The notes under the pieces are model-generated. The model did not search any database. It was not told the origin of the DNA and worked only from the letters and a program-made list of their open reading frames with translations. From a virus, in IMG/VR virus record IMGVR_UViG_3300033149_003977, positions 1-56,248 of that record: 56,248 nt of DNA, one strand, 5' to 3'. The position numbers and the translations under genes are program-made. Of the stretch, positions 30,428 through 41,131 are shown in pieces (within the stretch, counting starts at the first letter, position 1; every line of letters starts with the position of its first letter).

Positions 30428-33400
30428 TGCAAAAAATCGGCCTCGCGGCGGTCATGGACATGACCAGCTTCACCAAGGGCATGACCGCATACAATAAAGG
30501 CTTGGGGATTATGAGCAACAATACGTCCAAAGCGGGTAAGCTCATCTCCACAAGCCTGAAAGTCATCGGAGGAGTGACTGTGGGGGCAGCAACCGCAATC
30601 GGCGCGATTGGCGGAGCTGCCATGAAATTGGCCTCCGACGCGCGGGCGATTCCCGGCATCACGGCGGCATTTAACAATTTGGGTGGCAGTATTGAGAGAA
30701 TGCGAGCGGGATCAGCGGGAATGATCGCCGACGTTGACCTGATGAAAGAATTTAACCGCGCTGCGACGCTCGTTTCGCAAGACTTTGCGCAAAAACTCCC
30801 CGACGCCATGCAATACCTCCAACGTGTGAGCGCGGCCACCGGTGATGACATGGGTTACATGCTCAATTCGCTCACGTTGGGAGTGGGTCGCCTGTCGCCG
30901 ATGATTATCGACAATTTGGGCATCCAGGTCAAATTGTCGGATGCGTACGAGGTGGGGGCCAAGGCGCTCGGCAAGAGCGTCAAAGAAATGACCAAAGCCG
31001 AACAGCAGACGGCGCTGATGAATATGGTCATGGCGAAATTGGAAGAGAAATATGGCGCAGTGCCGGGCCTGGCTGGAACCGCCGCGCAGTCATTTGCATC
31101 CTTGAACGTTACACTCAAAAACGTAAAAGACGCCATCGGCGTTGCGCTGATTCCTGCAATGAACGAACTCTTGAAACCGCTTAGCGAATTGGCGGGGGTA
31201 ACAGGAGACAAAGTCGTCGCCTGGGCACAAAAAATAGGGCCGATTTTGGCCAAAACTGTCGCCAACGGCGTCACGACAGCGACCAAAGCTATAAACGCTA
31301 TCATTAAAACGTTTGATCGATTAACCGAAAAAATTAGTTATGTTATCGGCGTAGCGAAGGCGGGATTTGCCGGTTCCGGCGTTGCGGGTGGAGCGGCAGG
31401 ATTTCTGGCCGCTCTCGGCATACCGGAAAATATCACAGCTACAATTCATGGCATCTTAACCAAGGTGGAATCGGCAATTCGCACTGGCATTGATAAAATC
31501 CGCACGGCGTTGAGCGGAGCGGGTGGCGTCGTTGGTTTTGGCGAGACCATATTCGAGACCTTGAAGGCCAATTTGCCCGCCTCGTTTCGAACTATCATTG
31601 AAGAGATTATACCAGAACTTATCGGAACATTGATCGAGCTTCCCAATAGAGTCATCGCCGGTTTTCAGGAAGGTGGCATAAGTGGTGGATTTTCAGCGTT
31701 GTTGGAAGGTGTGTTCGACGTCGCCGGTGGCATAAGAAACATCAGACAAGGAATTTTAACTGGATTGCTTGAGATCGGTCAAACTTTGTTGACCAAACTG
31801 GGCGAGATGTTTCCCGACCTTCAACCATTCATCGAGACATTCCTACAACCCATCCTTGGCATGGGCCAACGGATATTAACGATTGTCTTTGATTTGCAAG
31901 CTCAAATCGGCCCCGCACTCGGACAAATATTCTCCGCTGCGTTGCCCATGCTTCAGACCATAATAGGAAACGTCATGCGCATCATAGAAGCCGCCATTCC
32001 CGTGGTGCAGGAATTTGTGGGGTCTGCCATCTCCTCGTTGATCAACGCATTTCAAAATTTGGCCCCCATTGTCGGGCAGGCGTCCACGGTAATAGCCGAC
32101 CTTGCCGTCCAGGCATTCCCCATTCTAGCGACCATAATAAGTAAAGTGCTTGACTTAATTCCCAATCTGATTCCGATTATTGGTAGTCTCGTTGACATCT
32201 TCGGTACGGTTGCGTCCGTGGTGTTGCGTGTTGCGGGAGATGTGTTTCCCAAGGTAATTGACGTCGTCACTAGGGTTGCAGGAATCATCAGTCAACACAT
32301 GCCCGCGATTCAATCAATCGTCGAGATGGCCATGTCAGCGATTGAAGCAGCTTGGAATGCTGTGTGGCCCGTTGCAAGCATGGTGGTGGACGTCGCAATG
32401 AAGACGGTTGAGAATGTCATCAATCAGGTTATACCGGTCATACTCAAAATCGCAAATGATGTTTTCCCGAAAGTTGTTGAAGCCGTACAAAAATTGGGTT
32501 CTGTCGTCCGAGAACATTTACCACAGATTCAATCAATTATTGAAACAGCGATGAGCGTGATTAGCACGATCATCGACAGAGCACTTACAATAATCCTGGC
32601 CATCTGGAACGCCGTGTGGCCAGTTTTGAGCAATGTGGTAGATGCGGCTCTTGGGGCTATCGGGCCGATAGTGAGTGGCGTCCTAAATACGGTGGAAGGC
32701 ATTATAAACACGGTCATGTCTGTTATCCAGGGTGACTGGGAGGGAGCGTGGAACGGAATCAAAGACATACTTGAGGGGGTATGGGATATTATTGTATCTG
32801 TCATAGAAGGTGCACAAGACCTTATAAAAGCTGCAATTGAAGGCATCATCGGAATGTCAGAAGAGGAACTCCAAGCAGCAGCACAGGGGTGGCTAGAATC
32901 CGCCGGGGAATGGATAGAAAATTTAGTCGCCGGTATAGAAAATGGTGCGACTGACATTACAGACAAAATCGAATGGATGATAGACGTAGTAATCATGGAG
33001 GTAAAGAAAAAAGCAACCGAATTTATTAAGATTGGTGATGACATCGTGCAAGGTATCGTTAATGGAATCACGGGCGCTATCGGAAGTGTCAAAGCAGCGG
33101 CAAAAAAGGTTGCTGATGCCATTCCTACGGGCGTTAAAAAGTTGCTCGGCATTGGGTCTCCTTCAAAGGTCATGGCCCAAGTCGGGTTAGAAACTATGCT
33201 TGGCCTCGTGAAGGGCATCGACGCGGGCGAGGCGAAAGTTATGAAGACTGTTTCAAAGGTGGTCAAAGAAGTCATCGGTTCATTTGAACGAATACTCGAC
33301 CTTCAGGAACGAATGGGTGGGACACCAGGTCAATTGCCAGAAAAAATCGCCGAATGGTTGAGCGGATTCACCACCGTCGTGAGGAAAATCATCGACGCCA

Positions 33401-35940
33401 TCGGGACGTTGAATGACGCTATCGGATATAAGCGAATCAAGGAACTTGACAAGACAGCCACACGTTTTCGGCGGATGATCGAAGCCGTTATGGTGGATTT
33501 CACGGCGATTAAAAATGTCGATTTGCCCGACATGGATGCATGGAGCGCGAACATCGTCCGTGTCGGTGTGGCGATGGTGAATGCGTTGACGACGCTCGTA
33601 GCAACTACCGGTCAATCGAGTCTCAAACTCGCAGCGCGGTTCGCTGACATCGTGAAAACTATCTTCTCATTCGTGCAGGATGGCGTGGACGTCTTGGCGA
33701 CCTTGGCTGAATATACACCAGTGCAAAATATCGGGGCGAAGATCGAGAATTTCGTCGCTCGGATGATGGAGGTCATTCCAGCCCTCCGTGATCTGGCTCA
33801 CGCTTACGACAAAGGGAAAATCGAGTACGCAAATACGATCTTGACGGCGATGAAAGGTGTTACCGACATCGTGAAACCTGGCATCGATGCGATCAAGGCA
33901 TTGGTCGATTACAACGTGGTCAAAAGTCTGAGTGCAAAGGCGCAGAATTTCAAGGATCGTCTCATGGAAATCGTGAACGTCCTCTCAGAGACGGCAGACG
34001 ATTGGGCAACCGAGGCGATGCAAGCGGCGGCGGAGTTTTACGACGCGGCGACGAACGTCCTTGGAATTGTGCAACCTGGCATCGAAGCCATCGTGAACCT
34101 GACCGAATACGACGAACAGGAATCCCTCCAAGATCGCGTGACCAATTTGCGTAGTCGGCTTATGGAGATTGTAGATACACTGAAAAAGAGTTGGGATGAA
34201 TTTGACCAAGATGGAGTAAATGCAGCGAAGGTATTTTATGAAGCAACTCAAAATATCGTCAATATCGTCAAACCGGCCATTGATGCCATCATCACTATGG
34301 TTAGTTACGAAGTGCAAGAATCAGTAAAAGAACAGGTTGAGAACATGCGCGCGCGACTCATGGAAATCGTAGATGCATTGAAGGAGGGTTGGGAAAATTT
34401 CGACACCGAAGGGGTCGAGAGTGCACAGGCATTTTATTCTGCTGCACAAACCATGTTCGGAGTCGTAAAACCGGCCATCGACGCCATTACCGCATTGACC
34501 GATTATACGCGAGTGGCGAATTTGGCGCAAAAAGTGACCATGTTCAAACTTGATCTTCACATCATCGTGGACAGCATGGACGAACTTGCCGATCAATTCA
34601 TCGGACGTGGGTTGCCGGACAGTGCCGAAACCGCGGCGGCTATGCAAACTATCGTCGGAGTCGTGAAACCGGCAATCGACGCGCTGGCGCTTCTAGCCGT
34701 GTATCCGAAGCGATCCAGGCTTAACGAGAATATGGAACAGTTCAAGACCGATCTTCACAGTTTGCTCGGCAAGATCAACAAACTCGCTCAGCACTGGGCG
34801 ACGGTCGGGTTGGGCGCAGCGCAGACGTTCTCCGACTCCGTGACCAAAACATTCGGGTTTATAAAACCGGCCATCGCCTTGCTCGGCGTGCTTGCCAAGT
34901 ATCCGAAAAAAATCAAATTAAATGTGACGATGGAACGGTTCAAAAAAGACCTGCAAAATTTGCTCTTGAAAATAAACAAGATGGCCAAAAGTTGGCTGGG
35001 ACAGGGTACGACGGACGCAGAAAATTTCTCTCAGGCCGTGCAAACCATCGTCGAATTCGTGAAACCGGCCCTCGACGCGCTTGACGAGATGGCGAAATAC
35101 AAGAGCGGCGAACTCGCGGGAGCGATGCAGGATTTCGCCGACGACATATTGGATTTGGTCGATACGATTCAAACCTCTGCGCAGCGCGTGGCGTTGGCTC
35201 AATTTGACGCCGGGGTGCTCGCGCAAACGGTCATCACTATTTCACAGGCGATAAGAACTGGTCTGGACGCAACGATTGTAGAAATGAGCAGCGCGGGATT
35301 CGATGCGGCGATGTTCCGAAATACTCTCGCCTCAATCGTTGAGGACATTTTGTATTCAATCACAGCGGCCACGACCGCGTTGACTTCGGGAACCGAAATA
35401 TCTGATTTCACCGATGCGGTAGGCGGGATTGTGACGGGAATTCAAGAAGCGTTCGATGAATTGACGACGCTGGGCAGCGGTGGAATAAGCCAGGCCATGA
35501 CTGAGTTCGTGAACGCGATCAAACAAGGTCTAACCAACGGACGATTTGCTGTAATTGACGGCATTCAAAAAATCATTGCCGACATGGCCGGACTCAATCA
35601 TGTATTTTACAACACCGGCTGGCAAGCTGGAAATAATTGGATTTCCGGTTTGATTTCAGGAATGCAAGCTAAAACTGCTGAAATGGAGCGGGTTGCCACT
35701 AACCTCGGATCGATAGCGAACGACGCCTTCGCGTCAGCTCCACCGCCGGACGCGCCAGGCAACACGCAATCGCGCAGTGTGGATATGACGACCACACGTC
35801 CCCTCGCGGCGGCAACTACCTCGATTTCACGGAGCGTGAGCGTGAATATCGGGAATGTGACGATCAGCAACGGCATGGATCTGGCTGAATTCCGGACGAC
35901 AATCAGAGATGAAATAATAAACGCACTGGGAGGTGACTGA
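30427..35940 (+). CDS. Tape measure protein
   Basis: The 1837-residue protein sets tail length. By the rule of about 1.5 Angstrom per residue it predicts a tail near 275 nm. The N-terminal region is helical with hydrophobic Gly/Ala-rich stretches (about residues 45-65 and 315-325). The middle (about 490-850) has several hydrophobic helices with repeats around VxxAMSxIxxxW. The C-terminal third (about 1100-1560) has about seven tandem repeats of 70-80 residues around VKPAIDAI and RLMEIVDxL. No peptidase or lysozyme domain was seen. TAATG coupling fixes the start. Confidence 0.92.
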   Translation: MQKIGLAAVMDMTSFTKGMTAYNKGLGIMSNNTSKAGKLISTSLKVIGGVTVGAATAIGAIGGAAMKLASDARAIPGITAAFNNLGGSIERMRAGSAGMIADVDLMKEFNRAATLVSQDFAQKLPDAMQYLQRVSAATGDDMGYMLNSLTLGVGRLSPMIIDNLGIQVKLSDAYEVGAKALGKSVKEMTKAEQQTALMNMVMAKLEEKYGAVPGLAGTAAQSFASLNVTLKNVKDAIGVALIPAMNELLKPLSELAGVTGDKVVAWAQKIGPILAKTVANGVTTATKAINAIIKTFDRLTEKISYVIGVAKAGFAGSGVAGGAAGFLAALGIPENITATIHGILTKVESAIRTGIDKIRTALSGAGGVVGFGETIFETLKANLPASFRTIIEEIIPELIGTLIELPNRVIAGFQEGGISGGFSALLEGVFDVAGGIRNIRQGILTGLLEIGQTLLTKLGEMFPDLQPFIETFLQPILGMGQRILTIVFDLQAQIGPALGQIFSAALPMLQTIIGNVMRIIEAAIPVVQEFVGSAISSLINAFQNLAPIVGQASTVIADLAVQAFPILATIISKVLDLIPNLIPIIGSLVDIFGTVASVVLRVAGDVFPKVIDVVTRVAGIISQHMPAIQSIVEMAMSAIEAAWNAVWPVASMVVDVAMKTVENVINQVIPVILKIANDVFPKVVEAVQKLGSVVREHLPQIQSIIETAMSVISTIIDRALTIILAIWNAVWPVLSNVVDAALGAIGPIVSGVLNTVEGIINTVMSVIQGDWEGAWNGIKDILEGVWDIIVSVIEGAQDLIKAAIEGIIGMSEEELQAAAQGWLESAGEWIENLVAGIENGATDITDKIEWMIDVVIMEVKKKATEFIKIGDDIVQGIVNGITGAIGSVKAAAKKVADAIPTGVKKLLGIGSPSKVMAQVGLETMLGLVKGIDAGEAKVMKTVSKVVKEVIGSFERILDLQERMGGTPGQLPEKIAEWLSGFTTVVRKIIDAIGTLNDAIGYKRIKELDKTATRFRRMIEAVMVDFTAIKNVDLPDMDAWSANIVRVGVAMVNALTTLVATTGQSSLKLAARFADIVKTIFSFVQDGVDVLATLAEYTPVQNIGAKIENFVARMMEVIPALRDLAHAYDKGKIEYANTILTAMKGVTDIVKPGIDAIKALVDYNVVKSLSAKAQNFKDRLMEIVNVLSETADDWATEAMQAAAEFYDAATNVLGIVQPGIEAIVNLTEYDEQESLQDRVTNLRSRLMEIVDTLKKSWDEFDQDGVNAAKVFYEATQNIVNIVKPAIDAIITMVSYEVQESVKEQVENMRARLMEIVDALKEGWENFDTEGVESAQAFYSAAQTMFGVVKPAIDAITALTDYTRVANLAQKVTMFKLDLHIIVDSMDELADQFIGRGLPDSAETAAAMQTIVGVVKPAIDALALLAVYPKRSRLNENMEQFKTDLHSLLGKINKLAQHWATVGLGAAQTFSDSVTKTFGFIKPAIALLGVLAKYPKKIKLNVTMERFKKDLQNLLLKINKMAKSWLGQGTTDAENFSQAVQTIVEFVKPALDALDEMAKYKSGELAGAMQDFADDILDLVDTIQTSAQRVALAQFDAGVLAQTVITISQAIRTGLDATIVEMSSAGFDAAMFRNTLASIVEDILYSITAATTALTSGTEISDFTDAVGGIVTGIQEAFDELTTLGSGGISQAMTEFVNAIKQGLTNGRFAVIDGIQKIIADMAGLNHVFYNTGWQAGNNWISGLISGMQAKTAEMERVATNLGSIANDAFASAPPPDAPGNTQSRSVDMTTTRPLAAATTSISRSVSVNIGNVTISNGMDLAEFRTTIRDEIINALGGD

Positions 35941-36111
35941 ATGATCATAGAAATTCGGATTACAGTAAAGACGAATGAGGAAAAATTGGTATACGAACCA
36001 GAACCGATGAAGATTCGGGATGAGGTAGATGTGCTCAAATCATTGCCCTGGGCCCAGCTCATCCAGGAAAAGATGAACGCCATCGCACGTCATCTTACGG
36101 ATGGAAAATAA
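35941..36111 (+). CDS. 56-residue hypothetical tail protein
   Basis: ATG 35941 follows the tape-measure stop directly. The peptide has strands at its start (MIIEIRITVKTNEEK) and a helix toward the end (SLPWAQLIQEKMNAIARHL). It ends four bases before the next gene. Coding character and packing support it. The family is unknown; a small tail-tip chaperone or tape-measure partner is possible. Confidence 0.6.
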   Translation: MIIEIRITVKTNEEKLVYEPEPMKIRDEVDVLKSLPWAQLIQEKMNAIARHLTDGK

Positions 36112-36114
36112 CCT

Positions 36115-38307
36115 ATGGCCGGAGCACCGATCCTGAAAATTACCGACGGCACGACGACCGTCAATTTGCTGAATTCCGCCGGAGTAATCCTGCGGGACTG
36201 GAATCCGTCGCATCCGGGATTGCGTGAAACCTGGCGTCAATCGCCGTTCTCACATGGACGGAATCTGGTCATGGCACCGTACGATAACATTGTAGATACG
36301 TTCAACGTGACCATAACTAGCCTCGGCGGTCAAGACGCGATCATTACTGAGACGCAAGACCTTGACCGATTGCTGACACAGGCGGTCGCGTATTGGAAAA
36401 CGAATTGGAACGTAAAACAAGTATATTTAGTCGCGCGAGGCCCCGACGAAACAGAGACACGTTACGCCGTGATAAAATCGTATCGGCTTCCCACGGACGG
36501 AAATCCGTATTCGCAGTCATTTTACAATTGCATTCGTCGTCCAGGTCACAATGTGTCGCTCATCATCGAACATGGATTGTGGCAGGCGGACGAACCAGGC
36601 ACGGACACAGGCATCGCCATCGAGACGCTTCAGGAGTGGAACGGACATGATTACGGTCGGGAATATGACAATGGTCTGATTGCCGGAGAACCAGTGGATG
36701 AACATTACGTCCAAAATCATCAGGCGTTTGCGAACATAACGCACATTTACTGGTGGTCGAATGCATCCGGTTGGAGTGGCAACCTCATCCAATGGCCGAT
36801 GCCTGGTGCGCCTTTCGCCCTGTTCGATCCGCTGGGAATCGCCAATGGAGATTTTGTGATATTTGGTATTGATGCCACTGTTGCGGCGAATTCCGGGCCA
36901 TTTTGGTCACTGATTTTCGACATCTCGACGGCGGCAACTTATAGTTCAGTTGGTGTACCGCCAACGATGGATTGGCAGTATTCGACCGCGGCGGGGCCGA
37001 CTTACACTTCATTCGGAACGAACATCACAGATGAGACTGAAGGTGATTGTGCCGTCGATCAACCGTTTCGCGTGACCGGTGTCAACGGTGTGTTTTGGGG
37101 GACGGAGACGACAAAAACGCCGATCAACTGGATTCCAATCGCCGACGGACCGGCAGCGACCACCGCGTATTGGATACGATGCATCGCCACGGTGCCTGGC
37201 GGTGAGACGATTACAGTTCCTTTCCAAAATAATTCGCGCAACGTCTACAGTGTTCGGTGGCCACGGGTGGACATAGCCGGTGATGATGTTGGCGGTGACA
37301 TTCCCGCCCTCCTTCGCGTGAAAATCCACGGACAAAGCGAATGTGACGAATCGGCGTCACCTTGGGCCGTGGGCCCGCCTAACCGCGTTTTCATGGCTTT
37401 ACGTTCACTTTCGCGCGGTGAGGATTTTACGCCGTATTTGAATTGGTCGGACTATCAAATACCCGCCGGATATTTAATTTCCGCGATTGGATTAGGCGCA
37501 TTTGCAACACAAGTCATGTCACCAACAGGCCGAGTTATTACATACAACACCGCTGGTAACCAAGCCGAAGCGCCGTTCGCACGAATGCGTCTATCATACG
37601 ACCAAGCTATGCAGTATGAAGGCGATTTTCACTGTTACGTGAGATACGCTTCAGAGGGGGGGCTAGTGGGCGGTGGGACGGCAGTAACCCGATTGCGCGT
37701 TCAATTCACATCGGGCAGTCCTGGCGGTTCCATCACGTTTTTCACAAAAAAAGTCACACTTTTACCCATTTACGGTCTTAGTTTCGCTGGTGAATACCTT
37801 TGGTTTTTAGCCGACATGGGACGGGTGCGGCTCCCTGTGGGAGGAGAGGGTGATCCTAATGATGGTCCGCGGTTGCATATCACTCTGCACGCCGAAAATA
37901 TCCAAGTTACCGCTCCGGCCACAGTCCTTTTCGACTTTATTGACATAATCCTCATGCCAGTGGATGAATGGGCCGGGGTGTTTGAGGACCCGATGGCAGA
38001 TTGGATGACCGAAGGTCAACCGATGGCCTACAGTCGTTATTTGCAACCGGAAAGCACCCGACAGGCGAAATATCCGATCCGTGTTCCGCTTCGACGTGAG
38101 GATAATGACGTAATCTGGAGCAACTACATCCCCTACACGGCGGGAGAAGCGATCCTCCAAACGAACACTGACCAACGGTTGTGGTTTTTGCACGAACACT
38201 CTTATAATCCCGCGACAGACTGGTCACGCACGGCGGCCATCTCTCTCGCTACATCGATCCGCGTTTATCGCGTGCAACGATATTTGTCACAACGAGGAGC
38301 ACGATGA
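36115..38307 (+). CDS. Large tail tip protein, distal-tail (Dit)-like
   Basis: The 730-residue protein is the first large gene after the tape measure, the place of distal tail proteins. The N-terminal about 170 residues (ILKITDGTTTVNLLNS, QDLDRLLTQAVAYWK and SYRLPTDGNPYSQSF) resemble the ring-forming domain. The rest has several beta-sandwich-like regions that could be inserted carbohydrate-binding or fibre-attachment domains. It is much larger than classic Dit, as in evolved Dit proteins. ATG 36115 is in a tight gap after a TAA. Assignment is by position and layout. Confidence 0.6.
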   Translation: MAGAPILKITDGTTTVNLLNSAGVILRDWNPSHPGLRETWRQSPFSHGRNLVMAPYDNIVDTFNVTITSLGGQDAIITETQDLDRLLTQAVAYWKTNWNVKQVYLVARGPDETETRYAVIKSYRLPTDGNPYSQSFYNCIRRPGHNVSLIIEHGLWQADEPGTDTGIAIETLQEWNGHDYGREYDNGLIAGEPVDEHYVQNHQAFANITHIYWWSNASGWSGNLIQWPMPGAPFALFDPLGIANGDFVIFGIDATVAANSGPFWSLIFDISTAATYSSVGVPPTMDWQYSTAAGPTYTSFGTNITDETEGDCAVDQPFRVTGVNGVFWGTETTKTPINWIPIADGPAATTAYWIRCIATVPGGETITVPFQNNSRNVYSVRWPRVDIAGDDVGGDIPALLRVKIHGQSECDESASPWAVGPPNRVFMALRSLSRGEDFTPYLNWSDYQIPAGYLISAIGLGAFATQVMSPTGRVITYNTAGNQAEAPFARMRLSYDQAMQYEGDFHCYVRYASEGGLVGGGTAVTRLRVQFTSGSPGGSITFFTKKVTLLPIYGLSFAGEYLWFLADMGRVRLPVGGEGDPNDGPRLHITLHAENIQVTAPATVLFDFIDIILMPVDEWAGVFEDPMADWMTEGQPMAYSRYLQPESTRQAKYPIRVPLRREDNDVIWSNYIPYTAGEAILQTNTDQRLWFLHEHSYNPATDWSRTAAISLATSIRVYRVQRYLSQRGAR

Positions 38308-39512
38308 TGGCGAGTCTGTTCCAAACGATGGGTTTGGCGGCAAATCTGTTTCGGCCTAATCCTGCTGAACTTTATGGAGGTGGTGGGACAATATACGATC
38401 CAACCGCTGGATTTATCCAGACGCTCACCGACCGAATCACGACGTACAAGCACACGTTGCGGGCCGTCGGCGGATTCTATTCTGCAAAATTGACGTTCGA
38501 CATGCCGCTGACAGAACTCGAATACTGGTGGGACAACGCACTCGGGGGACATCTTGTCATAACTGACGGAGCAAATGATTGCATTTGGGAGGGATTCGTG
38601 GACAAATTCACGTTCCAGATGGGGCCGTATGTCATCTCCCGAGGGCCATTGACCAAAATGAGCAATCGAGTAAAGGTGCTTTATTCGATTGTGGATCACA
38701 GCACCACACCTCCGACGGTCGGTGTGCGCACTGTGACGGACAGCGCTTTCCACAATGATTCAATTACGCGATACGGCATTTTCTATCGTGTTTATAGTAT
38801 TGGTGGAGCGTCAGATGCATTGGCGGACAGGTATCGGGACACGGTAGTTAATGATAACGGAATGCCATTAGTGACGAAAAAAATAGATGTTTCGTCCAAT
38901 GTCCGCACGCCGAAGATGACTTTCGATTGCACAGGTTACTGGGCGTTCCTCAATTATCCATATAACAGCGACACTACCGGCGAAATCGACGTGTCCGACA
39001 AACTCTTGGACGTATTCGACGTCGAACCAAACAACCTGTTTTATCATTCCGCGATCTTATGGTATCGGGATATTGAAACCAACGGACTTCAGGTCGCCGC
39101 ATTCGATAATGATTACCGATCGGGTTGGACGGTAGTGAAAGAGCTTTTGTCTCTCGGGGATGCATCATACAATCGGTACATCCTCCAAATCGGTCCCAAT
39201 CGTCACATCACGTATCGCGCGGCCCCGACCGATCCCGAATACCGCATGGCGTTATTTGACCCGTCGCAGCGGGTTACAACTTGGGACGGTAATACAGTTT
39301 TGCCGTGGAATGTGCAACCAGGAAAATGGATTCTTTTTACTGATTTTTTGATCGGCCACGAGTTCAACGTCGGTGGCAATTTGCGAGACGATCCTCGGGC
39401 CGAATTCATCGAACAGGTGGATTTCACCGCTCCTTCAAGACTATCGCTGAAAGGCGGGACTGTGAATAACATGGATCAAGCGTTCGCGCAAATTGGGTTG
39501 GGGGTAGGTTGA
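38304..39512 (+). CDS. Tail hub / tail-associated protein
   Basis: The 402-residue protein follows the Dit-like gene and overlaps it by four bases (ATGA). It has features of gp27-like hub proteins: an N-terminal beta-barrel region (LRAVGGFYSAKLTFDMPLTE and ANDCIWEGFVDKFTFQMG) and a core with GWTVVKELLSLGDASYNRY. There is no lysozyme or peptidase domain. It should form the tip of the tail tube. AGGAG lies eight bases before ATG 38304. Family similarity is modest. Confidence 0.65.
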   Translation: MMASLFQTMGLAANLFRPNPAELYGGGGTIYDPTAGFIQTLTDRITTYKHTLRAVGGFYSAKLTFDMPLTELEYWWDNALGGHLVITDGANDCIWEGFVDKFTFQMGPYVISRGPLTKMSNRVKVLYSIVDHSTTPPTVGVRTVTDSAFHNDSITRYGIFYRVYSIGGASDALADRYRDTVVNDNGMPLVTKKIDVSSNVRTPKMTFDCTGYWAFLNYPYNSDTTGEIDVSDKLLDVFDVEPNNLFYHSAILWYRDIETNGLQVAAFDNDYRSGWTVVKELLSLGDASYNRYILQIGPNRHITYRAAPTDPEYRMALFDPSQRVTTWDGNTVLPWNVQPGKWILFTDFLIGHEFNVGGNLRDDPRAEFIEQVDFTAPSRLSLKGGTVNNMDQAFAQIGLGVG

Positions 39513-40531
39513 TGCCGCAACAATTACACAACGACCAACGGGCGACGCTTCTTATTCCTGACGTGACGATGAACGGCGCACAATACCTCCACGAACCGAT
39601 CGGGGATTTTGGCGTGTGGAATGGCCAATTCGAGACGCCGGAAGGGAGCGGTTCTCCCGCGGGTTGGCCCGAGGGGTGGGAAATCACGCTTTACGATCCG
39701 GACAGCACGGTTACCCGCGTTACGGGCGGCGTGGCAGGCAAATGGTGCATGAAAGGCGGTCATCCCGGACCCGGAGCGCAACGGGGCGGATACATTCACA
39801 CCAATCGTTATTTCATGGTGGATGAGAATCGAGATTATTACATCAGCGCTGCATTCAAAGGATCGTCAGTCAATTCCCAGGTTTATCTGGGGGCACGCTG
39901 TTACGACGCGAACAAAGTTCTTCTAGCTGACACATATCCTGTCTCAGGTCTCCGACCAGGCGTGAATTGGGTTCGTTATCAGCGACGCATCGGGCCTAAC
40001 GGTGATTCGGCGTGGCCCGCAGGGACGCGCTACGCTCGCCCAATAGCGATTTTGCAATACGATAACACATTGATCAATGATTACGCCTACGTTGATGATA
40101 TTCAATTCCAACAACAAAAGATGACCTACAGTCCGTTGATTCATCTAGTCAATTACCGAACGTATGTAGGTTCAACACAAAATTTTACACTTCAGGCATT
40201 TACACTTTACAATGGCAGCGCGATCACACTCACATTGGAAGAACCGGGGTACATCTGGTTCTGGTATACGTTCTACACACTCAATCAAACAGCGGCACGT
40301 ACAGTGTCAATTTATGTTCGACCATATCTTGACGCAGGAGCCCACAATCCGGTTATTTTCGTCTGTTCACCAGGTATCAATTATACCATGCCTGTCGCCA
40401 TTTTCGGTCGCACGCCAGCGCTCGCGGCGGGGGCACACACGGTCGATCTGCGAGTGAATGTCGTCAACGCCGGTGACACGGTGCAATGCGACAATCTGCT
40501 CGTCATGGGATTCTATACGAGGGAAAATTGA
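39512..40531 (+). CDS. Tail fibre-like protein with carbohydrate-binding-type domain
   Basis: The 339-residue protein has an N-terminal helical/linker part and a jelly-roll domain of the CBM type at about residues 30-200: NGQFETPEGSGSPAGWPEGW at the start, YYISAAFKGS in the middle and AYVDDIQF at the end. A second beta domain covers the last 130 residues. Such domains bind sugars on cell surfaces. ATG 39512 overlaps the previous stop (TGATG). It is probably part of the receptor-binding apparatus. Confidence 0.65.
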   Translation: MPQQLHNDQRATLLIPDVTMNGAQYLHEPIGDFGVWNGQFETPEGSGSPAGWPEGWEITLYDPDSTVTRVTGGVAGKWCMKGGHPGPGAQRGGYIHTNRYFMVDENRDYYISAAFKGSSVNSQVYLGARCYDANKVLLADTYPVSGLRPGVNWVRYQRRIGPNGDSAWPAGTRYARPIAILQYDNTLINDYAYVDDIQFQQQKMTYSPLIHLVNYRTYVGSTQNFTLQAFTLYNGSAITLTLEEPGYIWFWYTFYTLNQTAARTVSIYVRPYLDAGAHNPVIFVCSPGINYTMPVAIFGRTPALAAGAHTVDLRVNVVNAGDTVQCDNLLVMGFYTREN

Positions 40532-40536
40532 CATTC

Positions 40537-41130
40537 ATGGCTGATTTTGCCTACGGTCGCGTGTACGTCATCGAAAAAAACACCGGAAAGAATTTGGAAG
40601 GTGTCCTCGTTCGGTGGCGATTGGGTGACATAACGAAAGAGAGGATAACTGGCGCAGACGGTGTGATGCTTTACATGGTCGAGAACAGAGAATACGTCGT
40701 CACGGTCGTGCCGCCCGAAGGCTGGCATTGCGTGGGCGACTGTTCCGTGACGGGGACACATCTCATGCTCCCGCTGACCGTAGTTTTGGAGACAGATGAC
40801 GTACCACCGAGGCCGGAACCGCCGGACGGTTTTCTCCAATTCTCCGACGCCGAAGCGAAAAAGGTCGTCCTGGAGGCATGGAGGCGGGTCGGGGAAGGGC
40901 TGGGTCAATTCGATCCCGAAAATGACACGACGCTTAGGTTCGGGATGCAGAGCTCACTCCTCGGCGCGCCGTTGACGTCGAGGTTCACGGTGAAGGGCGA
41001 CAGGGATCAGGATTTGATGTGTCGAGGTTTTTCAGGTGGCATTTACGTGGAGTCGTCAGAATTTGGATCATTCGGCGTTGTACATTGGGATTCGGGACAA
41101 AACTATGAACCAATTGACGAGGGACGATAA
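40537..41130 (+). CDS. Tail-associated protein with Ig/carboxypeptidase-regulatory-like start
   Basis: The 197-residue protein begins with a small beta-sandwich (GRVYVIEKNTGKNLEGVLV, followed by GADGVMLYMVENREYVVTV and PPEGW), like carboxypeptidase-regulatory or Ig-like domains. A Pro-rich linker (VPPRPEPPDG) leads to a C-terminal unit of about 90 residues of unknown fold. It probably ends the fibre cluster. ATG 40537 is chosen, with GAGGG 13 bases upstream. The frame is open further back, but the earlier ATG has no SD. Confidence 0.6.
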   Translation: MADFAYGRVYVIEKNTGKNLEGVLVRWRLGDITKERITGADGVMLYMVENREYVVTVVPPEGWHCVGDCSVTGTHLMLPLTVVLETDDVPPRPEPPDGFLQFSDAEAKKVVLEAWRRVGEGLGQFDPENDTTLRFGMQSSLLGAPLTSRFTVKGDRDQDLMCRGFSGGIYVESSEFGSFGVVHWDSGQNYEPIDEGR

Positions 41131-41131
41131 C

